A stretch of DNA of 64,000 nt. Source: Rhizobium sp. BK399 (GTDB taxonomy: Bacteria; Pseudomonadota; Alphaproteobacteria; Rhizobiales; Rhizobiaceae). How positions within the stretch are numbered: position 1 is the first letter of the stretch; every line of letters starts with the position of its first letter. A program made the translations under genes and the position numbers. Under the pieces are notes generated by a model that made no database searches, had not been told where the DNA came from, and worked only from the letters and a program-made list of their open reading frames with translations. The DNA lies in the NCBI RefSeq assembly GCF_014194695.1, contig NZ_JACIAH010000006.1, positions 186,001 to 250,000 of the forward strand, read 5' to 3'. Below are positions 8,018-14,649 of the stretch, in pieces.

Positions 8018-8449
8018 CTAGTCAAAAGGTGAATTGCAGGTCTTGTAGAAACCCTCATAGGTTACGAAGCGATCAGTCTTCGGGTTATAGGTTCGATACT
8101 GAGTTCTGCACCAATCCACATGGAATTGCCGGTCCTGCGTCTTCGGCTGCACGGTACGAACAGGCGGCGGCGGATTGTAGTAGAGCGGCCCGCGTCCCTG
8201 TGCGCCCGGTCGATAGTAGGTCGGACCGGTGGCCGTTGGCGGTCGAAAGTTCGGCTGTACATAGGACGGCCGGAACGATTGCACCGGGCCGAAGGTAAAA
8301 CAGCCGCGTGCGTCGCACATGGTCGACCCCACGCGGATCACGTCTGATTCGCCGACGTATGGCGAAAATCCGCTGAGCGGCATCGCAAGCACGGCGCAGG
8401 GCAGCAGGGAGAACAGCGCGATAAGGCAAAGATTGTGGAGGCCAGGCAT
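8018..8449 (-). CDS. Secreted protein of unknown function
   Basis: 143-residue protein not recognised as a member of a characterised family. A Sec signal peptide is seen at residues 1 to about 23 (LIALFSLLPCAVLAMP). The mature part is rich in proline, tyrosine and arginine in the middle (RPSYVQPNFRPP then YYNPPPPVR) and has four cysteines, two in CDARGC, one in DWCRTQY and one near the C-terminus in KTCNSPFD. ATG 8449 is chosen because AAGGATGATCCG precedes it and because the signal peptide starts there. It is convergent with the SelW-like gene. A periplasmic or surface role is inferred. Confidence 0.65.
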   Translation of the reverse strand: MPGLHNLCLIALFSLLPCAVLAMPLSGFSPYVGESDVIRVGSTMCDARGCFTFGPVQSFRPSYVQPNFRPPTATGPTYYRPGAQGRGPLYYNPPPPVRTVQPKTQDRQFHVDWCRTQYRTYNPKTDRFVTYEGFYKTCNSPFD

Positions 8450-8584
8450 CGGATCATCCTTTCTTGCTTCCATATAGGGCGTCTTGCGCCGATCGCTATC
8501 GCGTTGCTTCAGACTGGGCCGCTGCCATCATACACCGACATCAACGACTTTTTTGCTGCCTGTCAGGAAAACTTCAAAAACGCT

Positions 8585-8613
8585 GTTGACAGCAAGAGGC
8601 CACCCCCGTACAT
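8585..8613 (+). promoter_or_regulatory. Sigma-70-type promoter of tRNA-Leu
   Basis: A consensus -35 TTGACA (8585-8590) is followed after 17 bases by GTACAT (8608-8613) as -10. The tRNA begins 11 bases after the -10, leaving only a few bases of leader. The near-perfect -35 and the spacing fit strong stable-RNA promoters in rhizobia. Confidence 0.6.
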
Positions 8614-8624
8614 GGCTCTCCGTC

Positions 8625-8711
8625 GCCCAGATGGCGGAATTGGTAGACGCGCCAGCTTCAGGTGCTGGTACCCGAAAGGGTGTGGAGGTTCGAGTCCTCT
8701 TCTGGGCACCA
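8625..8711 (+). tRNA. tRNA-Leu (CAG anticodon)
   Basis: 87 bases including an encoded CCA. The acceptor stem GCCCAGA pairs with TCTGGGC; the D region is GGCGGAATTGGTAGACGC. The anticodon arm is CCAGC-TTCAGGT-GCTGG with anticodon CAG at 8659-8661. A long class II variable arm (TACCCGAAAGGGTG) is followed by the T arm GGTTCGAGTCC. The class II arm and the anticodon identify leucine. Confidence 0.97.
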
Positions 8712-8775
8712 TTCCCTAAGAAATGCAATGGGAAAGCCGATATCCACGGCTTCCCGTTTCCTCTCCGAAAAGACA

Positions 8776-9420
8776 TTACCACCGCAGATAACGACGCCCG
8801 ATCAGGCTGCCGATGGCAGTCACGGCTGCGATCGCGATCGTGTACCAAGTGGCCACGAAAAGCGGACTGTCGTCGGGGCAATGCCAGGCGTAGAGCGCCG
8901 CTGCAATCCCACCCGCCGCAAGACCGGCAGCGCCTCCCGCCAGTGATGGGCGCTGCGGTGCGCCGTTCCTCAAGGCCAGCATGAAGCCTACCAAAGGCGC
9001 AAGCGACAGCAGCGGAATGAACATCAGGCAGAAGGGGGCATTGTTGCCAATCAGGTTTGCTTCCCATGCATCCGATGGGATCACGCGCATCTCCGCGATC
9101 ACTGCGACGATCAGCAGGGCAAGCGGCAGAAGCAGCGCTGCGGCGCTTGCCTTGACGGAAACCCCAGGACGCCCGATGCGGAACACGACGATGCACGCTG
9201 TCACCGCAAGCACGACGGTGAAACCGATCTTGAAGAGCACACGCGAAGTCTCGAAGATACTCCACATGTTGTGACGGATGCCGATCGTTGTCAGCAGAAT
9301 GGCACCTGAGACGACGACGCCGACAACAAGCGCTAGGACGAGGATTTGCCCTAGCCGGGCACGGACCGCTGCGTCTTCGGCCAACAGGTTGATCAGGTCA
9401 TTCGTCTTCACGTGTTTCAC
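8776..9420 (-). CDS. nrsF: DUF1109/NrsF-type membrane anti-sigma factor
   Basis: 214-residue protein: a cytoplasmic N-terminus (KTNDLINLLAEDAA) followed by six predicted membrane helices and no soluble periplasmic domain. This matches the DUF1109 family, whose member NrsF in Caulobacter holds the ECF factor SigF at the membrane and releases it under metal/redox stress. The short N-terminal segment is the expected sigma-binding part. Its start overlaps the end of the adjacent sigma gene by 23 bases, so the pair is translationally coupled. Two cysteines, in FCLM and AWHCPDD, could be sensor residues (inference from the family's proposed cysteine-based sensing). Confidence 0.85.
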   Translation of the reverse strand: MKHVKTNDLINLLAEDAAVRARLGQILVLALVVGVVVSGAILLTTIGIRHNMWSIFETSRVLFKIGFTVVLAVTACIVVFRIGRPGVSVKASAAALLLPLALLIVAVIAEMRVIPSDAWEANLIGNNAPFCLMFIPLLSLAPLVGFMLALRNGAPQRPSLAGGAAGLAAGGIAAALYAWHCPDDSPLFVATWYTIAIAAVTAIGSLIGRRYLRW

Positions 9421-9970
9421 TCCGATAGAGGGCCGCCAAAGACTTCAACGCGCGATGAAGCGCGACGCGCACGGCTCCTTCAGTCATTTTAAGCCTTTCG
9501 GCTGTTTCACGCACACCGGCACCTTCCAGCGAAATCGAACGGACGATGTCGCGCTGGGGATCACGCAGCCGTGCCAGCAGATGGCTGGCGTCAAGTCGAT
9601 CCATGGCATCCGTCTGCTCTTCGGCCTCAAGCGTATCTATTACGTCTTCAACCGGCACATTCACATGTCGTCCGCGCCGGCGGAGGCTGTCGATTAGCTT
9701 GTTGCGCACGATGGCCGACAGCCAAGGACCGATCGGGCGCGACGGATCCCAGGAGCTGCGCTTCAGGTGGACGGCAAGCAGCACCTCCTGGACCACGTCT
9801 TCGGCCTCGCTCGCCGGGGCGCCCAGCTGATCACACCGCCTGCGGGCCATTGCGCGTAGATGCGGCGTGACGGCGGCAAGAAAGCGGTGATAGGCCTGCG
9901 TGTCGCCTTTGAGAGCGCCACGCATCCACCCTGCCCATTCCTCTTCACGCGTCGAATGCCTCATCCGCAT
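9398..9970 (-). CDS. sigF: ECF sigma factor (SigF-like)
   Basis: 190-residue ECF sigma factor. Region 2 spans about residues 20-95 and includes EAEDVVQEVLLAVH and WLSAIVRNKLIDSLRR; region 4 is near 130-180 with AGVRETAERLKMTEGAVRVALHR-type helix-turn-helix (shown here as RETAERLKMTEGAVRVALH). It is co-encoded with a DUF1109 anti-sigma and divergent from a bufferin operon, the arrangement known for SigF-NrsF in Caulobacter. A matching promoter lies immediately upstream. The start is uncertain: ATG 9970 and ATG 9964 both fit the frame, but the predicted -10 ends at 9976, so the transcript would be almost leaderless; ATG 9925 is a shorter option. Confidence 0.87.
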   Translation of the reverse strand: MRMRHSTREEEWAGWMRGALKGDTQAYHRFLAAVTPHLRAMARRRCDQLGAPASEAEDVVQEVLLAVHLKRSSWDPSRPIGPWLSAIVRNKLIDSLRRRGRHVNVPVEDVIDTLEAEEQTDAMDRLDASHLLARLRDPQRDIVRSISLEGAGVRETAERLKMTEGAVRVALHRALKSLAALYRSETREDE

Positions 9971-9975
9971 TATCC

Positions 9976-10003
9976 TCTACGGACCGCCACACGTTTTTGT
10001 TAC
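9976..10003 (-). promoter_or_regulatory. ECF-type promoter of the sigma/anti-sigma pair
   Basis: On the minus strand GTAAC (10003-9999) is followed after exactly 17 bases by CGTAGA (9981-9976). The divergent bufferin operon has the same two boxes with the same spacing. Autoregulation by the adjacent ECF factor is inferred. Confidence 0.65.
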
Positions 10004-10116
10004 CAACATCGGAGCCGATTTTTCGATCCGGCCGGAAGGCTTTGCTGCGCAAGCGTTTTCTCTCGCAATCGAGGACGCGGCAAGATGGGGCCGCACAAAA
10101 AATCACGACCACTGAT

Positions 10117-10144
10117 GTAACAACTCACCGGATGCTTCCGTAGA
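10117..10144 (+). promoter_or_regulatory. ECF-type promoter of the bufferin operon
   Basis: GTAAC (10117-10121), a 17-base spacer, then CGTAGA (10139-10144). It is identical in both boxes and in spacing to the minus-strand element in front of the sigma gene, about 113 bp away. It lies 48 bases upstream of the first BufA-like start codon. Confidence 0.68.
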
Positions 10145-10192
10145 CCCCAGTGCAGGCCAATCACGGCTTGTCCCTTAAACGGAGACGGAACC

Positions 10193-10462
10193 ATGAAAAA
10201 CAGCATCGCTACCCTGGCTCTCGCGGGCTCCCTTGCTTCCGCGCTTGCAACGATCGCGGCGCCGGCGGCCTCTGCCGCCGATGCCAAGGAAAAATGCTAC
10301 GGCGTCGCAATGAAAGGCCAGAACGACTGCGCCGCCGGCAAGCATGATTGTGCCGGCAAGTCGACCGTGAGCTACGACAAGGCTTCCTTCAAGCTTGTCC
10401 CCGCCGGCACCTGCACCTCGATGAAGACGCCGAAGGGTCACGGCTCGTTGATGCCGGCCTGA
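10193..10462 (+). CDS. bufA1: BufA-type bufferin precursor peptide (DUF2282), copy 1
   Basis: 89-residue precursor with a Sec signal peptide (residues 1-28, cut after PAASA) and a mature part of about 60 residues carrying four cysteines at 35, 46, 53 and 74 in the contexts KCYG, NDCAAG, DCAGK and GTCTSM. This is the DUF2282 pattern of bufferins, periplasmic RiPP metallophores in which a DUF692 enzyme converts cysteines into metal-binding heterocycles. The ribosome site GGAG precedes ATG 10193. It heads the operon and is followed closely by a paralogue. Binding of copper in particular is an inference from studied systems. Confidence 0.9.
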   Translation: MKNSIATLALAGSLASALATIAAPAASAADAKEKCYGVAMKGQNDCAAGKHDCAGKSTVSYDKASFKLVPAGTCTSMKTPKGHGSLMPA

Positions 10463-10503
10463 TTGCTTATCGACATCAGTAGTTTCAAGGACCGGAGATC
10501 ATC

Positions 10504-10788
10504 ATGTCCAACGTTTCAGCAACCGTCTTTGCCGCTTCCGTGGCGACTGCTTTGTCCCTGATCGGAACCGTGCAGGTTTCTGCCGCCGATACCTCGAAAG
10601 AGAAGTGCTATGGCATCGCGCTCAAGGGGCAAAACGACTGCGCCGCCGGGCCCGGCACGACCTGCGCCGGCACATCCAAGGTCGACTATCAGCAAAACTC
10701 CTGGAAACTCGTTCCGGCGGGCACCTGCGTTTCGATGAAGACGCCGAACGGCCACGGCTCGCTGATGCAAGGTCCAGCTCCGGCCTGA
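10504..10788 (+). CDS. bufA: BufA-type bufferin precursor peptide (DUF2282), copy 2
   Basis: 94-residue paralogue of the preceding gene. The signal peptide ends near VQVSA and the mature part again has four cysteines (KCYG, NDCAAG, TTCAG, GTCVSM). It shares the segments [17 protein letters not shown] and LVPAGTC with copy 1 but has a two-residue-longer inter-cysteine loop (AAGPGTTC instead of AAGKHDC) and a proline-rich tail. GGAG lies 6 bases before ATG 10504. The enzyme and partner genes follow 69 bases later. Two substrates for one modifying enzyme complex are implied. Confidence 0.88.
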   Translation: MSNVSATVFAASVATALSLIGTVQVSAADTSKEKCYGIALKGQNDCAAGPGTTCAGTSKVDYQQNSWKLVPAGTCVSMKTPNGHGSLMQGPAPA

Positions 10789-10857
10789 TCGGGGGACCAG
10801 CCACCGGCAGCGGCACTAGGGATCGTGTCGCTGCCGCCAAGAAGTTGGAGATCAGCC

Positions 10858-11712
10858 ATGAAACCGTCCGAACTGCCGCGCCGCGCCGGCATTGGCTTCA
10901 AGCCGGAGCACTTCGTCAGCATCAATGCCGGTCGCCAGCCGATCGGCTTTTTCGAAGTGCATGCCGAGAACTACATGGGAGCGGGCGGTCCACCGCACGC
11001 CCAGTTGAGTCGATTGAGGGAAGATTACGCCCTGTCGGTCCATGGCGTCGGCCTGTCGATCGGATCGATGCAGCCGCTCGACCGGGAGCATCTCGCACGG
11101 CTGAAGGTTGTCTGCGACCGCTATGAGCCCGAGAGCTTCTCCGAACATCTCGCCTGGTCGACGCATGACAGCGTGTTTCTGAACGACCTGTTGCCGTTGC
11201 CCTACACCGAAGCGACGCTGGCGCGCGTTGTCGAGCACATCGACGAAGTGCAGAGCATGCTGAAACGGCAGATGCTGCTCGAAAACCCCGCGACCTACCT
11301 CCTGTTCGAGGAGAGCACGATCGAGGAGACGGCGTTCTTGAGTGAAATCGCGCGCAGTACAGGCTGCGGCCTGCTCCTTGATGTCAACAACGTCTTCGTT
11401 GCTTCCACCAACCACCACATGGATCCTCGCGACTATTTGGCCCGCTTCCCGATCGGTCACGTGCGCGAAATCCATTTGAGCGGTCATTCGGAAACGATCG
11501 ACGATCGCGGCGCGCCGCTTCTGATCGATTCGCACGATACGGCGGTCAAGGATCCTGTCTGGGCGCTTTACGAGGAACTCATTGCCCGAACAGGGCCGGT
11601 CGCAAGCCTTGTGGAATGGGACAACGAGGTGCCGGATTGGCCTGTGCTGCGGGCAGAGGCCGAGGCTGCCGACGCTATCTTGCGCCGCGCGGCCAGTGAT
11701 CTGGCTGCATAG
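10858..11712 (+). CDS. bufB: DUF692/MNIO-family bufferin-modifying enzyme (BufB)
   Basis: 284-residue multinuclear iron-dependent oxidase (MNIO) of the TIM-barrel type. Probable metal ligands appear in order as [55 protein letters not shown] and VEWDNEVP. Family members oxidise cysteine residues of precursor peptides to metal-chelating rings. ATG 10858 is chosen because TTGGAG precedes it by about 6 bases; an in-frame GTG at 10825 has no ribosome site. It is followed by its expected DUF2063 partner. The enzyme acts in the cytoplasm before export of the peptide. Confidence 0.92.
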   Translation: MKPSELPRRAGIGFKPEHFVSINAGRQPIGFFEVHAENYMGAGGPPHAQLSRLREDYALSVHGVGLSIGSMQPLDREHLARLKVVCDRYEPESFSEHLAWSTHDSVFLNDLLPLPYTEATLARVVEHIDEVQSMLKRQMLLENPATYLLFEESTIEETAFLSEIARSTGCGLLLDVNNVFVASTNHHMDPRDYLARFPIGHVREIHLSGHSETIDDRGAPLLIDSHDTAVKDPVWALYEELIARTGPVASLVEWDNEVPDWPVLRAEAEAADAILRRAASDLAA

Positions 11713-11721
11713 GGGGATACG

Positions 11722-12477
11722 ATGGGCCTCTCGACGCAGACCAATTTTGCTACTGCCTTGATAAACCCCGAGGCGCCTGTTCCTTCCGGGCTGATTGCAT
11801 GGAATGGGCCGACGCCGGAGCGTCGCTTTGGCGTCTACCGCAACAATGTTGCCCTCGGTTTGATCGGTGCACTGGCCTCCCGCTTTCCAGTTGCGGAGAA
11901 GATCGTCGGTGCGGAATTCTTTGCCGCGATGGCGTCTGAGTTCATTCACCACTACCCGCCGCGTTCGCCGCTGCTTTTATCCTACGGAGATGAATTTCCC
12001 AAGTTCGTCGCCTCGTTCGAGCCAGCGACGGAAATCGCCTACCTGCCGGATGTTATTCGCCTTGAATTGGCGCGTAGTCGCGCCTACCACGCCGCCGACG
12101 CGGTCCCTTTGGATCCCAGCGTACTGGCCGCAATTGATCCGGAAAAGCTCGCAGGTCTCGTTTTTGAACCGCACCCATCCCTGTCGGTCCTACGCTCACC
12201 ACATCCGGTGGTGACCATTTGGGCGATGAACGCCGGCGAGATCGAGCTCGGACCGATCGACGATTGGCAGGGCGAAGATGCCCTGGTCACCCGAGCGCAT
12301 TTGAACGTCGAGGTCTGCCGGCTGCCGCCGGGTGGCGCCGCCTTCCTGGAGGCACTGGCAGCCGGCGTGTCGCTCGGCGGCTCGGTCGAGGCGGCTGTCG
12401 GCGGGGCCGCCGCATTCGACTTATCGACGAACCTCGCCGGCGCCTTGCGCGCGGGTGCATTTCGTTCCGTTCGCTAA
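11722..12477 (+). CDS. bufC: DUF2063 bufferin partner protein (BufC/HvfC-like)
   Basis: 251-residue protein. The N-terminal DNA-binding-like DUF2063 domain contains the family signature RFGVYRNNVALGL near residue 35 and a second conserved helix FAAMASEFIHHYPP. A C-terminal half with ELGPIDDWQGEDALV may contact the peptide. Such proteins pair with DUF692 enzymes and present the precursor. It starts 9 bases after the preceding stop, with GGGGATACG before ATG 11722. Despite historic annotation as DNA-binding, its role here is as an enzyme partner, following work on the bufferin and related RiPP families. Confidence 0.88.
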   Translation: MGLSTQTNFATALINPEAPVPSGLIAWNGPTPERRFGVYRNNVALGLIGALASRFPVAEKIVGAEFFAAMASEFIHHYPPRSPLLLSYGDEFPKFVASFEPATEIAYLPDVIRLELARSRAYHAADAVPLDPSVLAAIDPEKLAGLVFEPHPSLSVLRSPHPVVTIWAMNAGEIELGPIDDWQGEDALVTRAHLNVEVCRLPPGGAAFLEALAAGVSLGGSVEAAVGGAAAFDLSTNLAGALRAGAFRSVR

Positions 12478-12498
12478 CCGACCTCTGGAGATGCAGCC

Positions 12499-12984
12499 AT
12501 GCACAACGAAATGACGATGCCCCGCACACAGGGGCCGACACTGCCGCAGAAGTTCTATATTGGGCTGCGAGTGCTCGATCGAATTCCACATGATGTGATC
12601 GCCCTGATCTCTCGCCTGTCGATCGGTGCTGTGTTCTGGCAGTCCGGTGAGACCAAGGTCGATGGCTGGCACGTCACCGACAATGCGGTCTATCTGTTCG
12701 AGAACGAATATAAGTTGCCGCTCGTGGATCCCTGGATTGCCGCTCATCTGTCAGCTTTTGCGGAACACTTCTTCCCGTTCTTGCTGGTGATCGGCTTGGC
12801 GAGTCGCCTTTCCGCCCTTGCCCTGCTCGGCATGACCTTGGTGATCGAACTGTTCGTCTATCCCGATGCCTGGCCGACGCATGGCACCTGGGCGGTGTGC
12901 TTCCTCGTGATCATTGCCGGTGGGCCGGGGCGGATCTCGATCGACCACCTGATAGCACGCCATTTTGGCAACAACGCGCGATAG
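12499..12984 (+). CDS. bufD: DoxX-family membrane protein of the bufferin operon
   Basis: 161-residue inner-membrane protein with about four helices, including ISRLSIGAVFWQSG and FFPFLLVIGLASRL. DoxX-like proteins commonly close bufferin operons. ATG 12499 follows TCTGGAGATGCAGCC. The stop at 12984 is two bases from the end of a convergent gene. A redox or membrane-assembly role is plausible but unproven. Confidence 0.85.
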   Translation: MHNEMTMPRTQGPTLPQKFYIGLRVLDRIPHDVIALISRLSIGAVFWQSGETKVDGWHVTDNAVYLFENEYKLPLVDPWIAAHLSAFAEHFFPFLLVIGLASRLSALALLGMTLVIELFVYPDAWPTHGTWAVCFLVIIAGGPGRISIDHLIARHFGNNAR

Positions 12985-12986
12985 GC

Positions 12987-13319
12987 TCACCGGACCGGCT
13001 GGTAGTGTCCGCGCAGCGGCACCTGCGTGCCGACGCTTTCGACGCCGTCGCGATCGCAGACATAGACTAGGGTAGGTAACCCGCCGGTCCGGAAGATCTT
13101 GTTATACGAACGGCGGAGCGGACGCGTTTCCGTCCGGCAATTGTATTGCTCCTCGTCCTTCGGGTCCGGTTGGGCTTTGACGCCGGGCAGGTTTACGAAG
13201 GGATAGTCCGATTGAACGGGAGCCTCACCGGCGCGCCGCCAATCTGCAGCAAAGCTCGAGCCTGGCGCCAAGGTTGCGCCGACTGCCAAGGCGATCAACA
13301 ACGCTCTCGCGAACGACAT
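12987..13319 (-). CDS. Small secreted protein of unknown function
   Basis: 110-residue protein with a clear signal peptide (residues 1 to about 24, LLIALAVGATLAPGSSFA). The mature part is basic and contains two cysteines (EQYNCRTET and YVCDRDG). ATG 13319 is selected because the signal peptide begins there; the frame stays open further upstream to 13472, but that stretch reads as low-complexity shadow sequence and lacks a signal peptide. It is convergent with the bufferin operon. No family is recognised and no link to metal handling can be shown. Confidence 0.6.
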   Translation of the reverse strand: MSFARALLIALAVGATLAPGSSFAADWRRAGEAPVQSDYPFVNLPGVKAQPDPKDEEQYNCRTETRPLRRSYNKIFRTGGLPTLVYVCDRDGVESVGTQVPLRGHYQPVR

Positions 13320-13656
13320 CTTGCCGGATCCAGATTCATTTCCTTCATCGAGATAGGCGCGGACACCGCGTGCATCAAGCGAGGGGCTCATTCTGCCGCC
13401 CGTCATCTCGAAAACGTGACCTCGTTCGGCCGTAGCGCTGCTACGGCGGGGATACGCGTCTTGACGGCGCAAGCGGAACGGAATTTCGTGCTGTCTGCCG
13501 TAAGTTGATCGCGACGGGAAGACGCCAGAGAGCCTGCAAGCCTATGACAGTTTCTCCCAGCAGATAGTTGCATGAATGAAGGCGCGGTACTCTATCCGTG
13601 ACTTTCGCTTTGATCTAAGCAGGCCGGCCGATGGGCGCCGCGAGAGGACGGAACAG
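13320..13656. other. Divergent intergenic region with a perfect inverted repeat
   Basis: 337 bases between the minus-strand secreted protein and purU. It contains GCCGTAGC (13429-13436), a GCT spacer, and GCTACGGC (13440-13447), a perfect 8-bp inverted repeat that could be an operator or small hairpin. No further gene is supported; an open frame leading into purU has no ribosome site until ATG 13657. Confidence 0.5.
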
Positions 13657-14541
13657 ATGACGAGCTATGTATTGACGGTGACGTGCAAGTCGACGCGCGG
13701 GATCGTGGCGGCTATCGCCAACTACCTGGCGGATCAGGGTTGCAACATTATCGACTCGTCGCAATTCGACGACCTCGATACCGGAAAGTTCTTCACCCGC
13801 GTCAGCTTCATTTCCGAAGAGGGGGTCGGGCTTGCGGCGCTCAAGGAAGGGTTCAAGCCCGTCGCTGAGAAATTCGACATGGACACCGAAATCCATGATG
13901 GCGACAGTCGCATGAAGGTGCTCCTGATGGTGTCGCGCTTCGGCCACTGTTTGAACGACCTGCTCTACCGCTGGAAGATCGGCGCGCTGCCGATTGAGAT
14001 CGTCGGCGTGGTCTCCAATCATTTCGACTATCAGAAGGTCGTGGTGAACCACGATATCCCCTTCCACCACATCAAGGTGACGAAGGAAAACAAGCCACAG
14101 GCGGAGGCTCAGCTCCTTGATCTCGTCGATCAAACCGGCACCGAACTGATCGTGCTCGCCCGCTACATGCAGGTTCTTTCCGATGCCATGTGCCGCAAGA
14201 TGTCCGGCAGGATCATCAACATCCATCACTCGTTCCTGCCGAGCTTCAAGGGCGCCAACCCCTACAAGCAGGCCTATGAGCGCGGCGTGAAGCTGATTGG
14301 CGCCACGGCGCATTATGTCACCGCCGATCTCGACGAAGGTCCGATCATCGAGCAGGATACGGCCCGCATCACTCACGCTCAGAGTGCCGACGATTATGTC
14401 TCCATCGGCCGCGACGTCGAGAGCCAGGTGCTGGCCCGCGCTATTCATGCCCATATCCATCGTCGCGTCTTCCTGAACGGCAACCGCACCATCGTATTCC
14501 CTGCAAGCCCGGGCAGTTACGCCTCCGAGCGCATGGGCTGA
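13657..14541 (+). CDS. purU: Formyltetrahydrofolate deformylase
   Basis: 294-residue PurU, the usual length. An N-terminal ACT domain (about residues 5-80, starting YVLTVTCKSTRGIVAAIANY) precedes the formyl-hydrolase domain, which carries the Asn-His-Asp catalytic set in NIHHSFLPSFKGANPY and DLDEGPIIEQD. It hydrolyses 10-formyl-THF to formate and THF in one-carbon metabolism. ATG 13657 is chosen because GAGGACGGA precedes it and it gives the canonical N-terminus; the longer in-frame ATG at 13576 lacks support. In many rhizobia paralogous purU genes accompany demethylation pathways; no such partner is seen here. Confidence 0.95.
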   Translation: MTSYVLTVTCKSTRGIVAAIANYLADQGCNIIDSSQFDDLDTGKFFTRVSFISEEGVGLAALKEGFKPVAEKFDMDTEIHDGDSRMKVLLMVSRFGHCLNDLLYRWKIGALPIEIVGVVSNHFDYQKVVVNHDIPFHHIKVTKENKPQAEAQLLDLVDQTGTELIVLARYMQVLSDAMCRKMSGRIINIHHSFLPSFKGANPYKQAYERGVKLIGATAHYVTADLDEGPIIEQDTARITHAQSADDYVSIGRDVESQVLARAIHAHIHRRVFLNGNRTIVFPASPGSYASERMG

Positions 14542-14649
14542 CAGTCGCGGCGGATTCGCCGTTATCGGCGGCGATCTCCCCGCTTGCCGGTGGCAAGGAT
14601 TCGATTATCTGCTTAGTCTGCAAAATCGAATCATGCCGCGGGGGATGCC

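Noticed and set aside
10852..11952. 366-codon minus-strand frame opposite the DUF692 gene
   Set aside because: The plus-strand product has all MNIO motifs; the antisense frame spans two real genes.
13615..14460. 281-codon minus-strand frame opposite purU
   Set aside because: purU is full length and canonical; the antisense frame has no independent evidence.
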